Source: Ustilaginoidea virens (taxonomy: Eukaryota > Ascomycota > Sordariomycetes > Hypocreales > Clavicipitaceae). From it: DNA of 64,000 nucleotides. The stretch covers positions 2,728,001 through 2,792,000 of the forward strand of contig NC_057317.1 in the NCBI RefSeq assembly GCF_000687475.1. The letters run 5' to 3'. Under the pieces are notes generated by a model. That model was not told the DNA's origin, made no database searches, and was given only the letters and a program-made list of their open reading frames with translations. The position numbers and the translations under genes were made by a program. Shown piece after piece: positions 21,977 to 32,669 of this stretch. Within the stretch, counting starts at the first letter, position 1, and every line of letters begins with the position of its first letter.

Positions 21977-23053
21977 ATGCTGCGAGCCGCAACCAGGCTC
22001 TCGACTCGATACATTAGCAGCGGACCCTTGAAACAATCGCATCGTACTATAGGAATCTTTCAGAATCCACCAGCCAGAATGTCTAGCACCGAAGCCCTGA
22101 GCCGAGACTCTTTGTTTAACCTCCAAGGCAAAGTTGCCCTGGTCACTGGTTCGTCTACAGATTTCCTCGACACGCCACACCTCTCTCTTCCTTGGACAAA
22201 AGGTATGACTGGCCCGCGCAGCATCCACTAACCGCGATTTTCATCAGGTGGCGGATCTGGAATAGGTCTCATGGCCACGCAAGCTCTGGCCGCCAACGGC
22301 GCAAAAGTCTACATCACGGGCCGGACGCGGGAGAAGCTCGACAGGGTCACGGCCGTGCACTTTGGTGGCAACACCGACAAGGTCGTTCCCCTCCAGGCAG
22401 ACATCACCTCCAAGGAGAGCATCCGGTCGCTCGTCAAGGAAATCGCGTCCCGCGAGAAATGCCTCTGCGTCCTGGTCAACAACGCGGGAATCTCTGGCGA
22501 GACGCAGTCGACGGCCGAGGCCAAGTCGGCCAAGGAGCTGCAGACGTCGCTCTTTGACGGCTCCACGTTTGAGTCGTGGCTGGACCTGTACCGCACCAAC
22601 GTCGCGGGCGCCTACTTCACCACGGCGGCCTTCCTGCCTCTGCTGCAGGCCTCGTCGGAGCAACATGCCGGATGGTCGGGCACCGTCGTCAACATCACGT
22701 CCGTGTCCGGGCTGATCAAGTCGGCGCAGCACCACTTCAGCTACAACGCGTCCAAGGCCGCCGCCGGCCATCTGACCCGTATGCCGGCGTCGGAAATCGC
22801 CGCGGCGGGCTTGAAGATCCGCGTCAACGCCATTGCTCCGGGCGTGTTTCCGAGCGAGATGACGACCGGTGCGAGCGACGACAAGCAAAAGAGCCAGTTG
22901 CCCAAGGAGCAGTTTGAAGGCAAGGTGCCGGCTCGGCGGCCCGGCAAAGACGAGGACATGGCATCGGCCGTCTTGTTTGCCACCTGCAATCAGTACGTGA
23001 ACGGATCTACGGTGGTGGTTGACGGCGGATACACGATTGAAGCCGGAAAGTAG
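21977..23053 (+). CDS. Short-chain dehydrogenase/reductase (classical SDR)
   Basis: Predicted 325-residue NAD(P)-dependent oxidoreductase. Exons are 21977-22148 and 22248-23053 (intron 99 bases, branch CACTAAC). Splicing completes the cofactor motif VTGGGSGIG (about 55-63). NNAG lies at about 135, a catalytic Ser in NITSVSG, and the Tyr-Lys pair in SYNASK at about 222. The end ATCNQYVNGSTVVVDGGYT is typical of the family. The first 34 residues (Arg/Ser/Thr-rich, no acidic residue) look like a mitochondrial presequence. A start at Met35 (MSSTEALS) would give a cytosolic form of 291 residues. Substrate not predictable. Confidence 0.9.
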
Positions 23054-24132
23054 CTGCTGCTTCAAAGGGTTCCTGGGACGGTCAAACTGGAAAGGAAGCG
23101 GGGGGAACTTTGTAGATGGAAGTAGATGGAAGTTGGTGGTGAAGACCTCGTCATGAGCAAGGTACCTAGGTACTTTATCGCGCAAGAGATTGAACGAGGC
23201 ATCCACACAAGTGCCAGTCTGGTGCTAGCTGCCAGTGCCAAGTGCCTACTAGTCGAGAAGAGCTTAACTTGCTGACGCTTACATGACAGGTGGGTCTCTG
23301 TGGGGCCCGCCTGAGACCTGCCTGCTCCTTCATGACTAAGACACATGAAGTACTCCAAAGGTCCGGCGGAGCTAGCCCCTTGTCAATGGATACCTAGGTA
23401 CGTACCTGGAACGGAACCTTTTAGCTTGTCCTGCCCATGTCCTCCATTCCTCCTGCAGATGGCCTCAAGTTTGAACGGCTGCTCGACTCTACTCATCTAA
23501 ACACCTTCAATCCAACAACCTTGCTCCAAACCCGGATGAACGGATGCACGCCCTACGTCCGTCCACTACTTAACTTGCAAGCTACCGAGCACTGCCGAGC
23601 ATACCATCCCACTATGCCGAAAAAAAGAAGGGAAGAGAGGGAAAAACAACACCATGTTTATACTGAAAGCCAAGCGGCCACGTTCCACCAACCTGCCTAC
23701 CCATCTATCCACCGATGCCACTCCGCGGCTCCGTATGGCCCAGCTCAGCTAGTCTCCTCTCGCGGCAACTAACTCTGTTCCGAATGTTGTTTCTGTCTGT
23801 CAACCCATGCAAGCCCATACCGCAACTGCGGGCGCTTTCTCTAAAGGGCTTAGCTGTTCCTGGTCGGCACCCGTGGCACTACAGACTCACCTGTGGATTG
23901 GAATTCTCGTAAGAAGCTAAGGAGAGACGAAATTCTGCAGGGTGCCAAGTATGTTGTTTTCCTTGTCGGGGACGTTCTTGACTTGCCCCTATTTATCTTG
24001 TTCGTAGAGTCGACCAGCTTTCGTTTCCCTCCTGTGCACGCTCGCTCGTCTTTCGTTTTTTTGCACGCTCGTTTTTGCGCGCGTTTTGGCACGATTTCCC
24101 ACACTCGTTTCTCACTTTTCTGCAGAGACCCG
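23054..24132. other. Intergenic: SDR 3' flank and GH55 promoter
   Basis: About 1.1 kb. It contains CTAGGTACTT/TACCTAGGTACG-type motifs (23160-23175, 23390-23406). No gene recognised. Confidence 0.5.
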
Positions 24133-26821
24133 ATGCGGAGGTCACTCGTGGGTGTCGTCGCCGGCTTGGCCACGGCCACGGCGTCATCAGCATCGCCTAC
24201 TCGGGAGGGCAGCACCATTGGGGCTCGAGCCGGTGGCTTCTGGTACGCAGACATGGACCACACTGGCGCGCCGAGAGGATACGCTCCCCATGCGGACAAG
24301 GCGGGAGAGTATGCTGTTTTCAAGGCTGTCAAGCCCGGCCACGGAGCTGACATCCAGGATGCCATCGATTCAGCTGTGAATGGTCCCCGGGAGAAGAAAT
24401 GGCTGGCTTCTCAGCCACGAGTATGTCGAACCATGCTTGAATCCTTGGCTTGCGTCTTATATTGAATCCTCGCCGTCATAGGTTGTCTATATCCCCTCTG
24501 GAACATATACCCTCAGCAAAACCATCAACTTGCGCACCGATACCATTCTCATGGGAGATGCTTCGAACCCTCCCGTCCTCGAAGCAGCTAGGGATTTCAG
24601 CGGCAACACTCTTATCAACGGTGGGTAGCCGACTTGTCGACGCAACAAAAAAGACTCAAGGCTAATGAAGCTCTCGCTTTCGCTACAGGCCAAGATCCGG
24701 CGACAGGAGTGTCTGGCGAGATCTCTTTTGCCGTCGGCCTGAAGAATCTAGTTCTCGACACTACGGCCATCAGCGGAGGTAGGATGACGCAAAACAAAAT
24801 AAATAAATTAATAAATAAATTAAAAAGGGAGAAGAAGAAGAGGAAGAAAGCGAAAAGTCGCAGAAAGGTTGACTTGAACCATTCGCAGGCCACAACTTCA
24901 CCGCCTTGTACTGGGGCGTCGCCCAAGTCGCCCAGCTTCAAAACATCATGATCAGAATGCCGTCTTCTCGCAACGGCCAAGGCCACACGGGTATCGAGCT
25001 CGGACGAGGATCAACTCTTGGTCTTGCCGACGTTCGCATCGAAAAGGGACAGGTATATATGCATTGTCTTATTATCATTATTATGAAATTTTTTTACCAC
25101 TGCTATTCTTCCATTGAACAGTTCCCGACTCACACGTCTCTTAGAACGGCATCTGGCACAATGGGCACCAGCAGGCCCTCTACAAGAGCATCTATTTTTA
25201 CCAAAACACCGTCGGCATGCTCATCTCCGGAGGAAACACCATCAGCCTCCTTGCCCCAACCTTTGACACAGTCGGAACCGCCGTGAAAAACACCGGGGGC
25301 AGCCCCTTTGTCGCCATCATTGATGCCCGCTCCATCAACTCGGGCGTCACGTTTGACTCTTCCGTCTACCCTTCCATCGTCATCGACAATCTGACAAAGG
25401 ACACCAACTCCGACATTGTCCAGCTGCCCAGTGGTACGGCTCTCGGTGCTGCTAGCCACGTCAACAACTTCTCCTTTGGCAACACTGTTGGCCGCCATCC
25501 CATCTACGGCGCCACCCAATCCTCAGCCACTCGACCAGCTGCTGCTGCTCCGGGCGGTCGCATCCCGGTGTTTGCCGCTCCCAACTTTGCCGGGAACCCC
25601 ATCACCGACTTCATCAACGTCAAAGATCCCATGCAGAATGGTGGACACACGATCAAGGGCGACGGTACTGTTGACGAGGCGGCTGCGCTGAACGACGTTC
25701 TCCAGTTTGCAGCCCAGCACAACAAAATTGCGTATTTCCCCTTTGGCGACTACCGCGTCGAATCCACTCTATTGATCCCCATCGGATCGCGCATCGTCGG
25801 CGAGGCCTGGTCCACCATCTCCGGCGCGGGCCAGTTCTTCAAAGACTCTTCCAATCCAAAGCCGGTGGTCCAGGTTGGTAAAGCAGGAGATGTCGGTACC
25901 GCGCAGATCCAGGACATGCGCTTCACTGTTGCCCAGGTCCTCCCCGGAGCCATCATTGTGCAGTTTCAAGCTGCCGGCTCCAAACCCGGAGATGTGGCGC
26001 TGTGGAACTCTCTCATCACTGTCGGAGGAACACGCGGTGCCCCGGATCTGACCGGCTCTTGCACGGATGCCAGCAACGAGTGCATGGGAGCTTTCCTCGG
26101 TCTTCACTTTGCCAAGGACTCGTCTGCTTACGTCGAGAACGTCTGGAACTGGGTGGCCGACCACATCACCGAGGACTTTGACGGGGGTTCCAGCATCGCA
26201 GGAAAGGGGGGTGCCCTCGTTGAATCCACAAAGGGCACCTGGTTGCACGCTCTGGGCAGCGAACACTGGTGGCTCTACCAACTCAACCTCCGCTCGGCCA
26301 GCAACGTCGTCGTGACTCTGTTGCAGAGCGAGACCAACTATGAGCAAGGCGACAATGCGCGTCAGGTTGTACCCGCGCCATGGAAAGCCGACGTCGAGGG
26401 CTGGGGAGACCCCGACTTTTCTTGGTGCAATGGCGGTGACAAGCGCTGCCGGATGGGTTTCGCCAACTACATCCAAGGCGGCTCCGACATTCTCTACTAT
26501 GGCTCTGCGTCGTGGGCATTCTTTAGCGGACCGGGCTACCAAGCATGTTCCGGGCCTTACCAATGCCAGAGTAAGTTCTATCTTGCCGTTTCCCCTTCGT
26601 ACTGGCATGGAGGCGGGGCAATTTTTGTTGCTAACGTGTGCGATTCACAAGGATACATGCACTACATTTCCCAGACACCCAAGAATCTGCAGGCATATGG
26701 CTTATGTGCCAAGGATACCAGCGTTGCGCTGCGTCTGGGCGACGGAACCGAGATCCAGGCCCAGGATGGCTTTAGCGGTGGTTGGAGTCCTGGTTCGGAC
26801 GTTGGCCGGTACACAACCTGA
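24133..26821 (+). CDS. Secreted GH55 exo-beta-1,3-glucanase
   Basis: Predicted 758-residue enzyme in six exons: 24133-24420, 24482-24620, 24689-24778, 24889-25052, 25145-26570 and 26652-26821. An N-terminal signal peptide (MRRSLVGVVAGLATATASSA) points to secretion. Two pectate-lyase-3-like beta-helix domains follow, as in GH55: the first from about residue 32 (GGFWYADMDHTGAPRGYAP, with ADIQDAIDSA), the second from about 377 (ITDFINVKDPMQNGGHTIKG, with GDGTVDEAAALND). GSEHWWLYQ and the Cys-rich SWCNGG...ACSGPYQCQ part are typical of fungal GH55. The protein would release glucose or laminaribiose from beta-1,3-glucan, in own cell-wall turnover or attack on other fungi. The last intron (81 bases, donor GTAAGT, GCTAAC branch) is stop-free and in frame, so a retained form would add 27 residues. 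Confidence 0.92.
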
Positions 26822-27802
26822 GAGTCCTTCTCACGTGTAGCCCTGATTAGGGGGGAGGCTAGATTAGATCCTGATGATGCTACTTGGTAGTGGGACGAAC
26901 GGGTGAAAGGGGGGTCGCCTTGGGAGCCCGACGGCTGATCAACTGCGCATCCCACAGCCTCGAAACCGGAATACACACACCCAGCTGTGCGGAATACGGC
27001 AGAGGGACTCTAGCATCTGCCATCATCTGCCATGATGCTTGCACGACCGAATTTAACGAGGAGAAGCCGGGTATTTCCCCATGACTATGATTCATGATAG
27101 ACTTGAGCGTAGAGAAGTCAAAGGCCCGAATCTTGTTCAACGTATACCCGAAAACGTCTACCGCTCAAGTCTATATATATATATATATTTATTACGCTAG
27201 CTAGTAAACCTAGGTGACCCTATCTATACTAGTATATAGTACCTCATCGATTTAAATTATATATAGACTTGAGCGGTAGACGTTTTCGGGTTATACGTTG
27301 AAACAAGATTCGGGTCTTTGACTTCTCTACGGAGTACTTCTTACCGTGCGGTGCGAATCGGAGATGACGATGACGATGACGGCCTTGTTTGACGATGTGG
27401 CTGGGGGAAGCGGGACTATTTCCGGCCACTTGTCAACTTCACGTTTTCAACAGCTGCCTGTGGGGGCCTATCTCTAGTGCAAACGGTTCCTGAGCGGGCC
27501 ACGCGGCAACGCGGCTGCGGTACTCCCGTACCCCGTGCCTGCACCTCGTACACAGTATGTAGCCCAGTGCCGAAGCCGTCTGCAGACTGGTGCCTTCTTC
27601 CCCCACCACAGCAGATCTACAGCCATCCGTCCTCGTGGGAACCCGATCCCATCGCATCGCAGAAACCCGTTTCGTCCGCCGTGCAAATCAATCGCACCAG
27701 TTGACGCCTTCCGTGTTTTCTCCTTCAACTCACTGCATTGCAGTATCCGCGAGGAAACCTTTGGTCGGATTAAAACCCCCCCCCCATCCCTGAGCCCCAA
27801 CC
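26822..27802. other. Intergenic with a foldback repeat
   Basis: About 1 kb between two plus-strand genes. It holds the 222-base inverted repeat listed separately, which ends at a TACGGAGTAC motif. The rest (27340-27802) is presumably the promoter of the ANL-like gene and ends with a C-run leader just before its ATG. Confidence 0.55.
27109..27330. repeat. Foldback inverted repeat (MITE-like), arms about 70 bases
   Basis: The left arm (27109-27178, beginning GTAGAGAAGTCAAAGGCCCG) and the right arm (27261-27330, its reverse complement) differ by about one substitution and two single-base indels. The spacer of about 80 bases is AT-rich (TATATATA). Each arm contains GACTTGAGCG or its complement, and an additional GACTTGAGC copy stands just outside the left arm at 27100-27108. 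There is no coding capacity. It could be a non-autonomous DNA transposon or a transcribed hairpin. I see no convincing target-site duplication. Confidence 0.8.
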
Positions 27803-29766
27803 ATGGGTCTTCTCGAAACAATCGACACTTGCATCACGGACCTCTTCTCGCAATGGAACGCCTACTCTACCGCCCTGGCCACCGCCCTCGTCGTCCTCGT
27901 CACTTACCGCATCATGTCGGCCACCGAACCGGATGCCCATCCCCTCATTCTTGCCAGCCAGGCCATGCCGTCTGCTGTTCGTAACGAAGGCGAGAGCGCC
28001 GTATATCGCTCCCATTCAGCCCCGCATGGAATGCCTCTCAACTCTGGCTTGAATGTGAAGGATGCCGGTGCACCCAAGTTCTCCGCGGGCCGGGATGGCG
28101 ACTTGCGACATGTCTGGCAGAAGGCTGCCGGTGCAGGGGAATCTGGGGCAGCGGGAAAACTGCTGACTGTCTTTGGCTCCGAAAACGTCATTGAGCATAA
28201 GTTTGGTATGTGTTCTCGCACCCAAACTGTTGAGGCCTTGCTTTGGAAAAAGTGTCTTGTCGCTGGCGAGCGACATGGTTCTGTTCTGTTTTGTTTTGTT
28301 CTTTTTTGCTTCGTTTCCTATCTTTCTGGCAAAAAAAAAAAATAGACTTAAAAACCTTAAAAGCTTTTTGCCAACGTGTGCTTTAGACGACATCAACAGG
28401 CAAATCAACGTCTTCGGTCGATACGTCGAGGAGCAAGGCTTCGTCAGAGTCGCAATCTATCTCCCCAACTCTATCGAATTGCTCGTTGCCCTCTTGGCAT
28501 GCTCCTTCTACCCCAACTTGACCGCCGTCATCCTCCCCTTTGATGTGCCAGAGTCAGAGCTCATCTCCATGCTTCGTCGCTCGGCCGTCGACACTGTTGT
28601 GACAGCAAGCGGCTCTTTCCCTCTCGATGCCGTGGTCCAGGCATATCCCTCCCTCCGCCAACTCATTTGGGTGGTTGACCAAGGTTCCCGTCATATGGAT
28701 TGGAACCATGTCCCCGAGGGCATGGGGAGCAGCGTCAACGTAACAACTTGGCAGGACATCTTGAACGATGCCCCGCATGCTGCAACAGCGGAACTGCCCG
28801 CCGTGGATAAGGACCGCGCTCCTCAAGACATTGTGACCTTTTGGCAGGGCAAAAACGGCCATGTCGAGGAAATGGTACGCTTCACGCAGGCCAATCTTGT
28901 TTCCGCAATCTCGGCTCAGATTGCAGCTGTGCCGGCCAAGCAACGTCTCAGCCAAGCAGATCTTTTCTTGCCCGCTGACTCGCTTTCCGAAATTCACGCA
29001 TTGACGCTGACACTCGCGGCGCTCTATTCCAATGCCTCGGTGGCTTTCAACTCAGTTGCCGGCTCGTCTTGCGATCTCGCTCTTGCCACACGCGGCATTG
29101 CCCCTACCGTCATTGTCGCCAGCCCAGCTTCGTTGCTGCGCGTTCACGAGGAATCCATCCGCAGACTGGGCGGAGGCCTGGCCAAGCTTTCCCACACGAT
29201 TTCAACCAACACGCTCACCAAGCGTGGCGTTTTAGCAGTGAAAAACAGCCTGTCTACATTTGCTGCCGCTGCGCATCCTTGTCTCGGGACCACACCAGGG
29301 AAGCTTCGTATCATTTATGTAGCTGAGCGGATCGGCGGCGACGCCCCGTTACTTTCTTCCCAAATCTTGTCAGATTTGAGAATCTTCACTGGTGCGAGGA
29401 TAGTATATGCTCTTGCAGCGGCTAGAGTCGCCGGTGCCGTGACTCAGACGGCGCTGTTCGACTACAGAGTCAACCCGAGTGTAGAGGCACATTTCGGAGT
29501 GCCCTTGTCGTCGGTCGAGGTTTACTTTAAAAACATGGGAGATTACACCACCACAGATGATGTAGTCCAGGGCGAGGTATGTAAATCTTTGAACTCTCCT
29601 TGGCATTCACCATGTGCTCTGCAGGCTGACTGATTTACTAATCTTATTTTTTTTTTCCCCTTTTCTCTTGCAGATTGTGGCTCGTGGTCCTTGTGTTTCC
29701 GGCGGCGAAGCACGTCTTGGAATTGCTGGAAAGCTTAATGATGACAATACCCTTTCTTACGCATGA
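27803..29766 (+). CDS. AMP-binding (ANL) superfamily protein, probable pseudoenzyme
   Basis: Predicted 561-residue protein in three exons: 27803-28205, 28387-29576 and 29674-29766. A hydrophobic segment near the N-terminus (about 24-38) suggests membrane anchoring. The middle follows the acyl-CoA synthetase plan: VFGRYVEEQGFVRVAIYLPNS, then a LLACSFYPNLTAVILPFD block and an RQLIWVVD block. The ATP-binding loop expected before the MVRFTQANLV segment (family form SGTTGxPKG) is replaced by FWQGKNGHVEE (about 284-294). The later Tyr-Gly-Thr-Glu and Tyr-Arg-Thr-Gly-Asp motifs are absent, and the C-terminal lid domain is missing. The frame is nevertheless intact across all exons. I infer a conserved non-catalytic relative, not a recent pseudogene. 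No partner is evident nearby. Confidence 0.8.
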
Positions 29767-30183
29767 AAAAGAAAGTACTCGATATCATGGAGCGGGTCAA
29801 AGTTGCGAATAGCGTCGTCTCTATAATGGTGCACCGAGGAACTCTGTACATGATAGCAGAGCATGGTTCAGGCACTGCGCCAAAGCCCTCAGGCAAGGCC
29901 AGGAGATCACAACCCGAGGGGGAATTCGTCGTAAGCTGGGCGTATCTGACACGTATTGGAGACGGGTATCAACCAAGCTGGCAATAGTAGCAGCATCCAT
30001 CCTCTCAAGTTCCCGTGAGGCTGGTCATCTGCTGCGAGGCGCCAGCTACTGACATGTCCGTAACGAGTGGGTTTGGTCGCGCGGCAACGCTTAGCAATGA
30101 AACAAATGAAGCGTGGTTAAACCGTACTTGACTTCCGAATGAACCCAAGGCAGAAGAAACCAGTCCCTTGTAGCAAGTACCGG

Positions 30184-30219
<36 letters not shown>

Positions 30220-30796
30220 TAAATACGCTCCCGGCTCCTGGTTCCCCTTCTTGTCCCGTCAACAAGCCGTCGAGAGACATTCTGTACGGAGTACGGAGCA
30301 CCGAGTCCTGATCAAGGCATGTTTTGATCAACGCCCGCAGATTCTGCGGTTAATCCTGCGGTCAGCCCAAAATTACCATGGCCTCGATTTCTCACTCAAA
30401 TTGCCCAAAGGGATATACGTCATGACTGGTGGGGGCGTGGTGAAGCCCAAAAAGGCTCACGAGGTGCCATGGAACGGCCGATGCAACGATTGCGCAAACC
30501 CTCGATCCCTCCATATGAAGAAGCTCTCGAGAGCAGTACTACTACAATGACGGCGGTGCGACAAAGGCAACTCCGTCTCTAAAGGCCGACCGTCGCGAGG
30601 CAGCACTCCTGTTCCTACGCCCCGGCCGGAATCGCCGGCCACTGCAACTGGGTTCTACCAACAGCCGTCGCAACGAGCCGCTGCGAGTACTGGGGCTCTG
30701 GCGAAGACTCACCGCGAGCTGAGGAACGGCGTAAGCGGCTGCTGCATAGTTGCAGATGGCAATGGCAACGGCAAGGGCGGCTCGGAAGCCGGAGAC
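29767..30796. other. Intergenic with a T33 tract
   Basis: About 1 kb. It contains a 33-base T homopolymer (30186-30218) and the sequence GTACGGAGTACGGAG (30284-30298). No gene recognised, though the degraded HET-domain gene may begin within it. Confidence 0.5.
30186..30218. repeat. Homopolymer T33
   Basis: Uninterrupted run of 33 T in non-coding DNA. The exact length may be subject to sequencing slippage. Confidence 0.9.
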
Positions 30797-32669
30797 TTGG
30801 GAAATGATGCCGGCTCCGACACGAGCGACACGAGCGACACCACGTCTGCAACCGACAGCTTTCGAAAATGCCTCGCAAGGGCGTGTGAGACGTGTGCTGC
30901 CGTTGACTTTCCCCGACTTCTCGACAGGAAGCAAGGCCAACCTCGACCTTGGGTCCCGCTCTCTCATGTGCTCCTGCCGCCAGAAGCTATCCCCCCCCAT
31001 CACCGTCTTCCGGTCGTGTTCGAGGTCATGGCCAAGCACAAGTCCCTTCCGTGGGGCTACCTCTTGAGAGCAGATGACAGTCAAGACGATGGGATATCGG
31101 CATACCAAGCACGTCCAGGCGAACCGGCCAACATTCGAGGAAGACTGATATCGCACATGGTCTCTGCCGGGCTATCCCGAGATGCTGGTTGGATATTTGC
31201 AAGACGAACCATTCGACCACCTACTGCTTTTCTCCGGTGAAGCCCATACCAGGGATGAGGTTGATTGGCTATGTCGGTATGCGTGTCGTGGCTGCCAGTG
31301 CGATTGAGTGCGACTCCGTCCTCGAGTATCTCACTTTGAGCTATGTCTGGGCTCAAACAGGATTATCTGATTCACCATCGGATCCGGCCCGCATTGTCTG
31401 CCGACGCCGAAGGCCGCTTACCAGAAAAACTTCCGTCCATCTTTGCCGACGCACTTGCCTTGACGCGCGCGTTAAACTATCGCTACCTGTGGATTGACCG
31501 CCTCTGTCTTCAGGTTGGGCCTGCTGAAAGGCGAAAGCAAATAGACGTGACGAAAGAGATTATTCTCCCAGCCGTCCTTGACGCTGATCATCGCAGCTGA
31601 CCAAGACACCCTTGGCGGAATCCCTGGCGTCAGCATCCCCCGGGGCGATCAACTGTCCTTGAATTTGAAGACGGCACTATACACGACAACTCTGACGCGG
31701 CCCGATCTCGAGGTCGCATCTTCCAAATGGGACTCTCGCGCCTGGACCTTTCAGGAAGGGCTGCTCTCTCGCCGCCGCCTCATCTTTACTCCTTCGCAGA
31801 TGTATTTCCAGTGCCGCGCTCTCCACTTTCACGAAAGCATTTCGCTGCCTTTGCGACTTGCTCCCGATTTCAAGCTTGGCCGGGTGTTTCCTGCCGGCGA
31901 CGGATGCCCCAAGCAGCCCGGCCGATTCCAGGCCCTGATCAGAGCCTACCTGTGCCGCGACTTGACCGACAATGAAGAGAGGCTCGACGCCTTCCAGGCT
32001 TTGCTCGGGGAAAACGATGGCAGGGACGGCCTCCGGGCGGCGCATTTCCTTGGACTGCCGCTGTTCCATCCAGACGTTTTTCTAGCGACCGGCGTGGTGA
32101 GCGAGACGGATCGACTGGCCGCTAGCCTAGGGTGGATTTGCGACTGGGCGACGAGCTCTAAAACGCCGACACCGCCGTCCTGCTACGCAAACAACTCATA
32201 TCCGTCTTGGACATGGCTGGCATGGAACCTTGGAAGCGGGCACACCATGGCGGATAACATGTTCTCCTTCAACCTGGTGGGAGACACATCCCCGATCCTC
32301 AACGGCGTCTCCGCTCCCCCCGCGATGGAGATATCGGTAGGATATAAGGATCAAACGGTTCTGTCTTGGGAAGTTGACCGCGACGCCATATCCCAAAAGA
32401 GCGGGGTCGCGACGTTTCTGCGCCTCAGGACGTTTTGCTTCGATTTAGACGTCTCTGTCGACCAGCAGAGCAACCTGGTGACTATGCAAGACGCGGCCCT
32501 GTCCAACGGAAACAGACTGGTCATAGAAGCAATGGTCAAGGCAGCTGTGCCGCGAGATTCAGGCCCGAAAAAGCACGAGCGTCCCACGCAGGCGTACCGG
32601 CTGGTCGGTGTGTGCTCGTGTCAGGCAGAAACTGGAGCCGGAGCTCCGAGTGCGCCGCCACGGCCATGA
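30797..32669 (+). pseudogene. HET-domain (heterokaryon incompatibility) gene, frameshifted
   Basis: The HET domain is recognisable but spread over three reading frames. An upstream part (ACETCAAVDFPRLLDRKQ, from 30797) is in frame 2. GMRLIGYVGMRVVAASAIEC then YLTLSYVW (to about 31355) is in frame 1. SIFADALALTRALNYRYLWIDRLC (to about 31560) is in frame 2 again. SLTLIIAADQDTLGGIPGVS onward, including RAWTFQEGLLSRRRLIF, is in frame 3 to the stop at 32669. No GT-AG pair at the second and third junctions would repair the frame. The first could conceivably be an intron. HET proteins trigger death of fusion cells between unlike strains, and such genes often decay. Alternatively, sequencing indels created the breaks. 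Confidence 0.75.

Noticed and set aside
11321..23053. Secondary-metabolite cluster (methyltransferase, P450, SDR)
   Set aside because: No polyketide synthase, peptide synthetase, terpene cyclase or other core enzyme and no cluster regulator; spacing is 1.7 to 6 kb. Co-function is not supported.
29763..29987. 74-codon frame directly after the ANL-like gene, possibly its missing lid domain
   Set aside because: It overlaps the stop in another frame, no donor joins it in phase, and lid-domain motifs are not recognisable.
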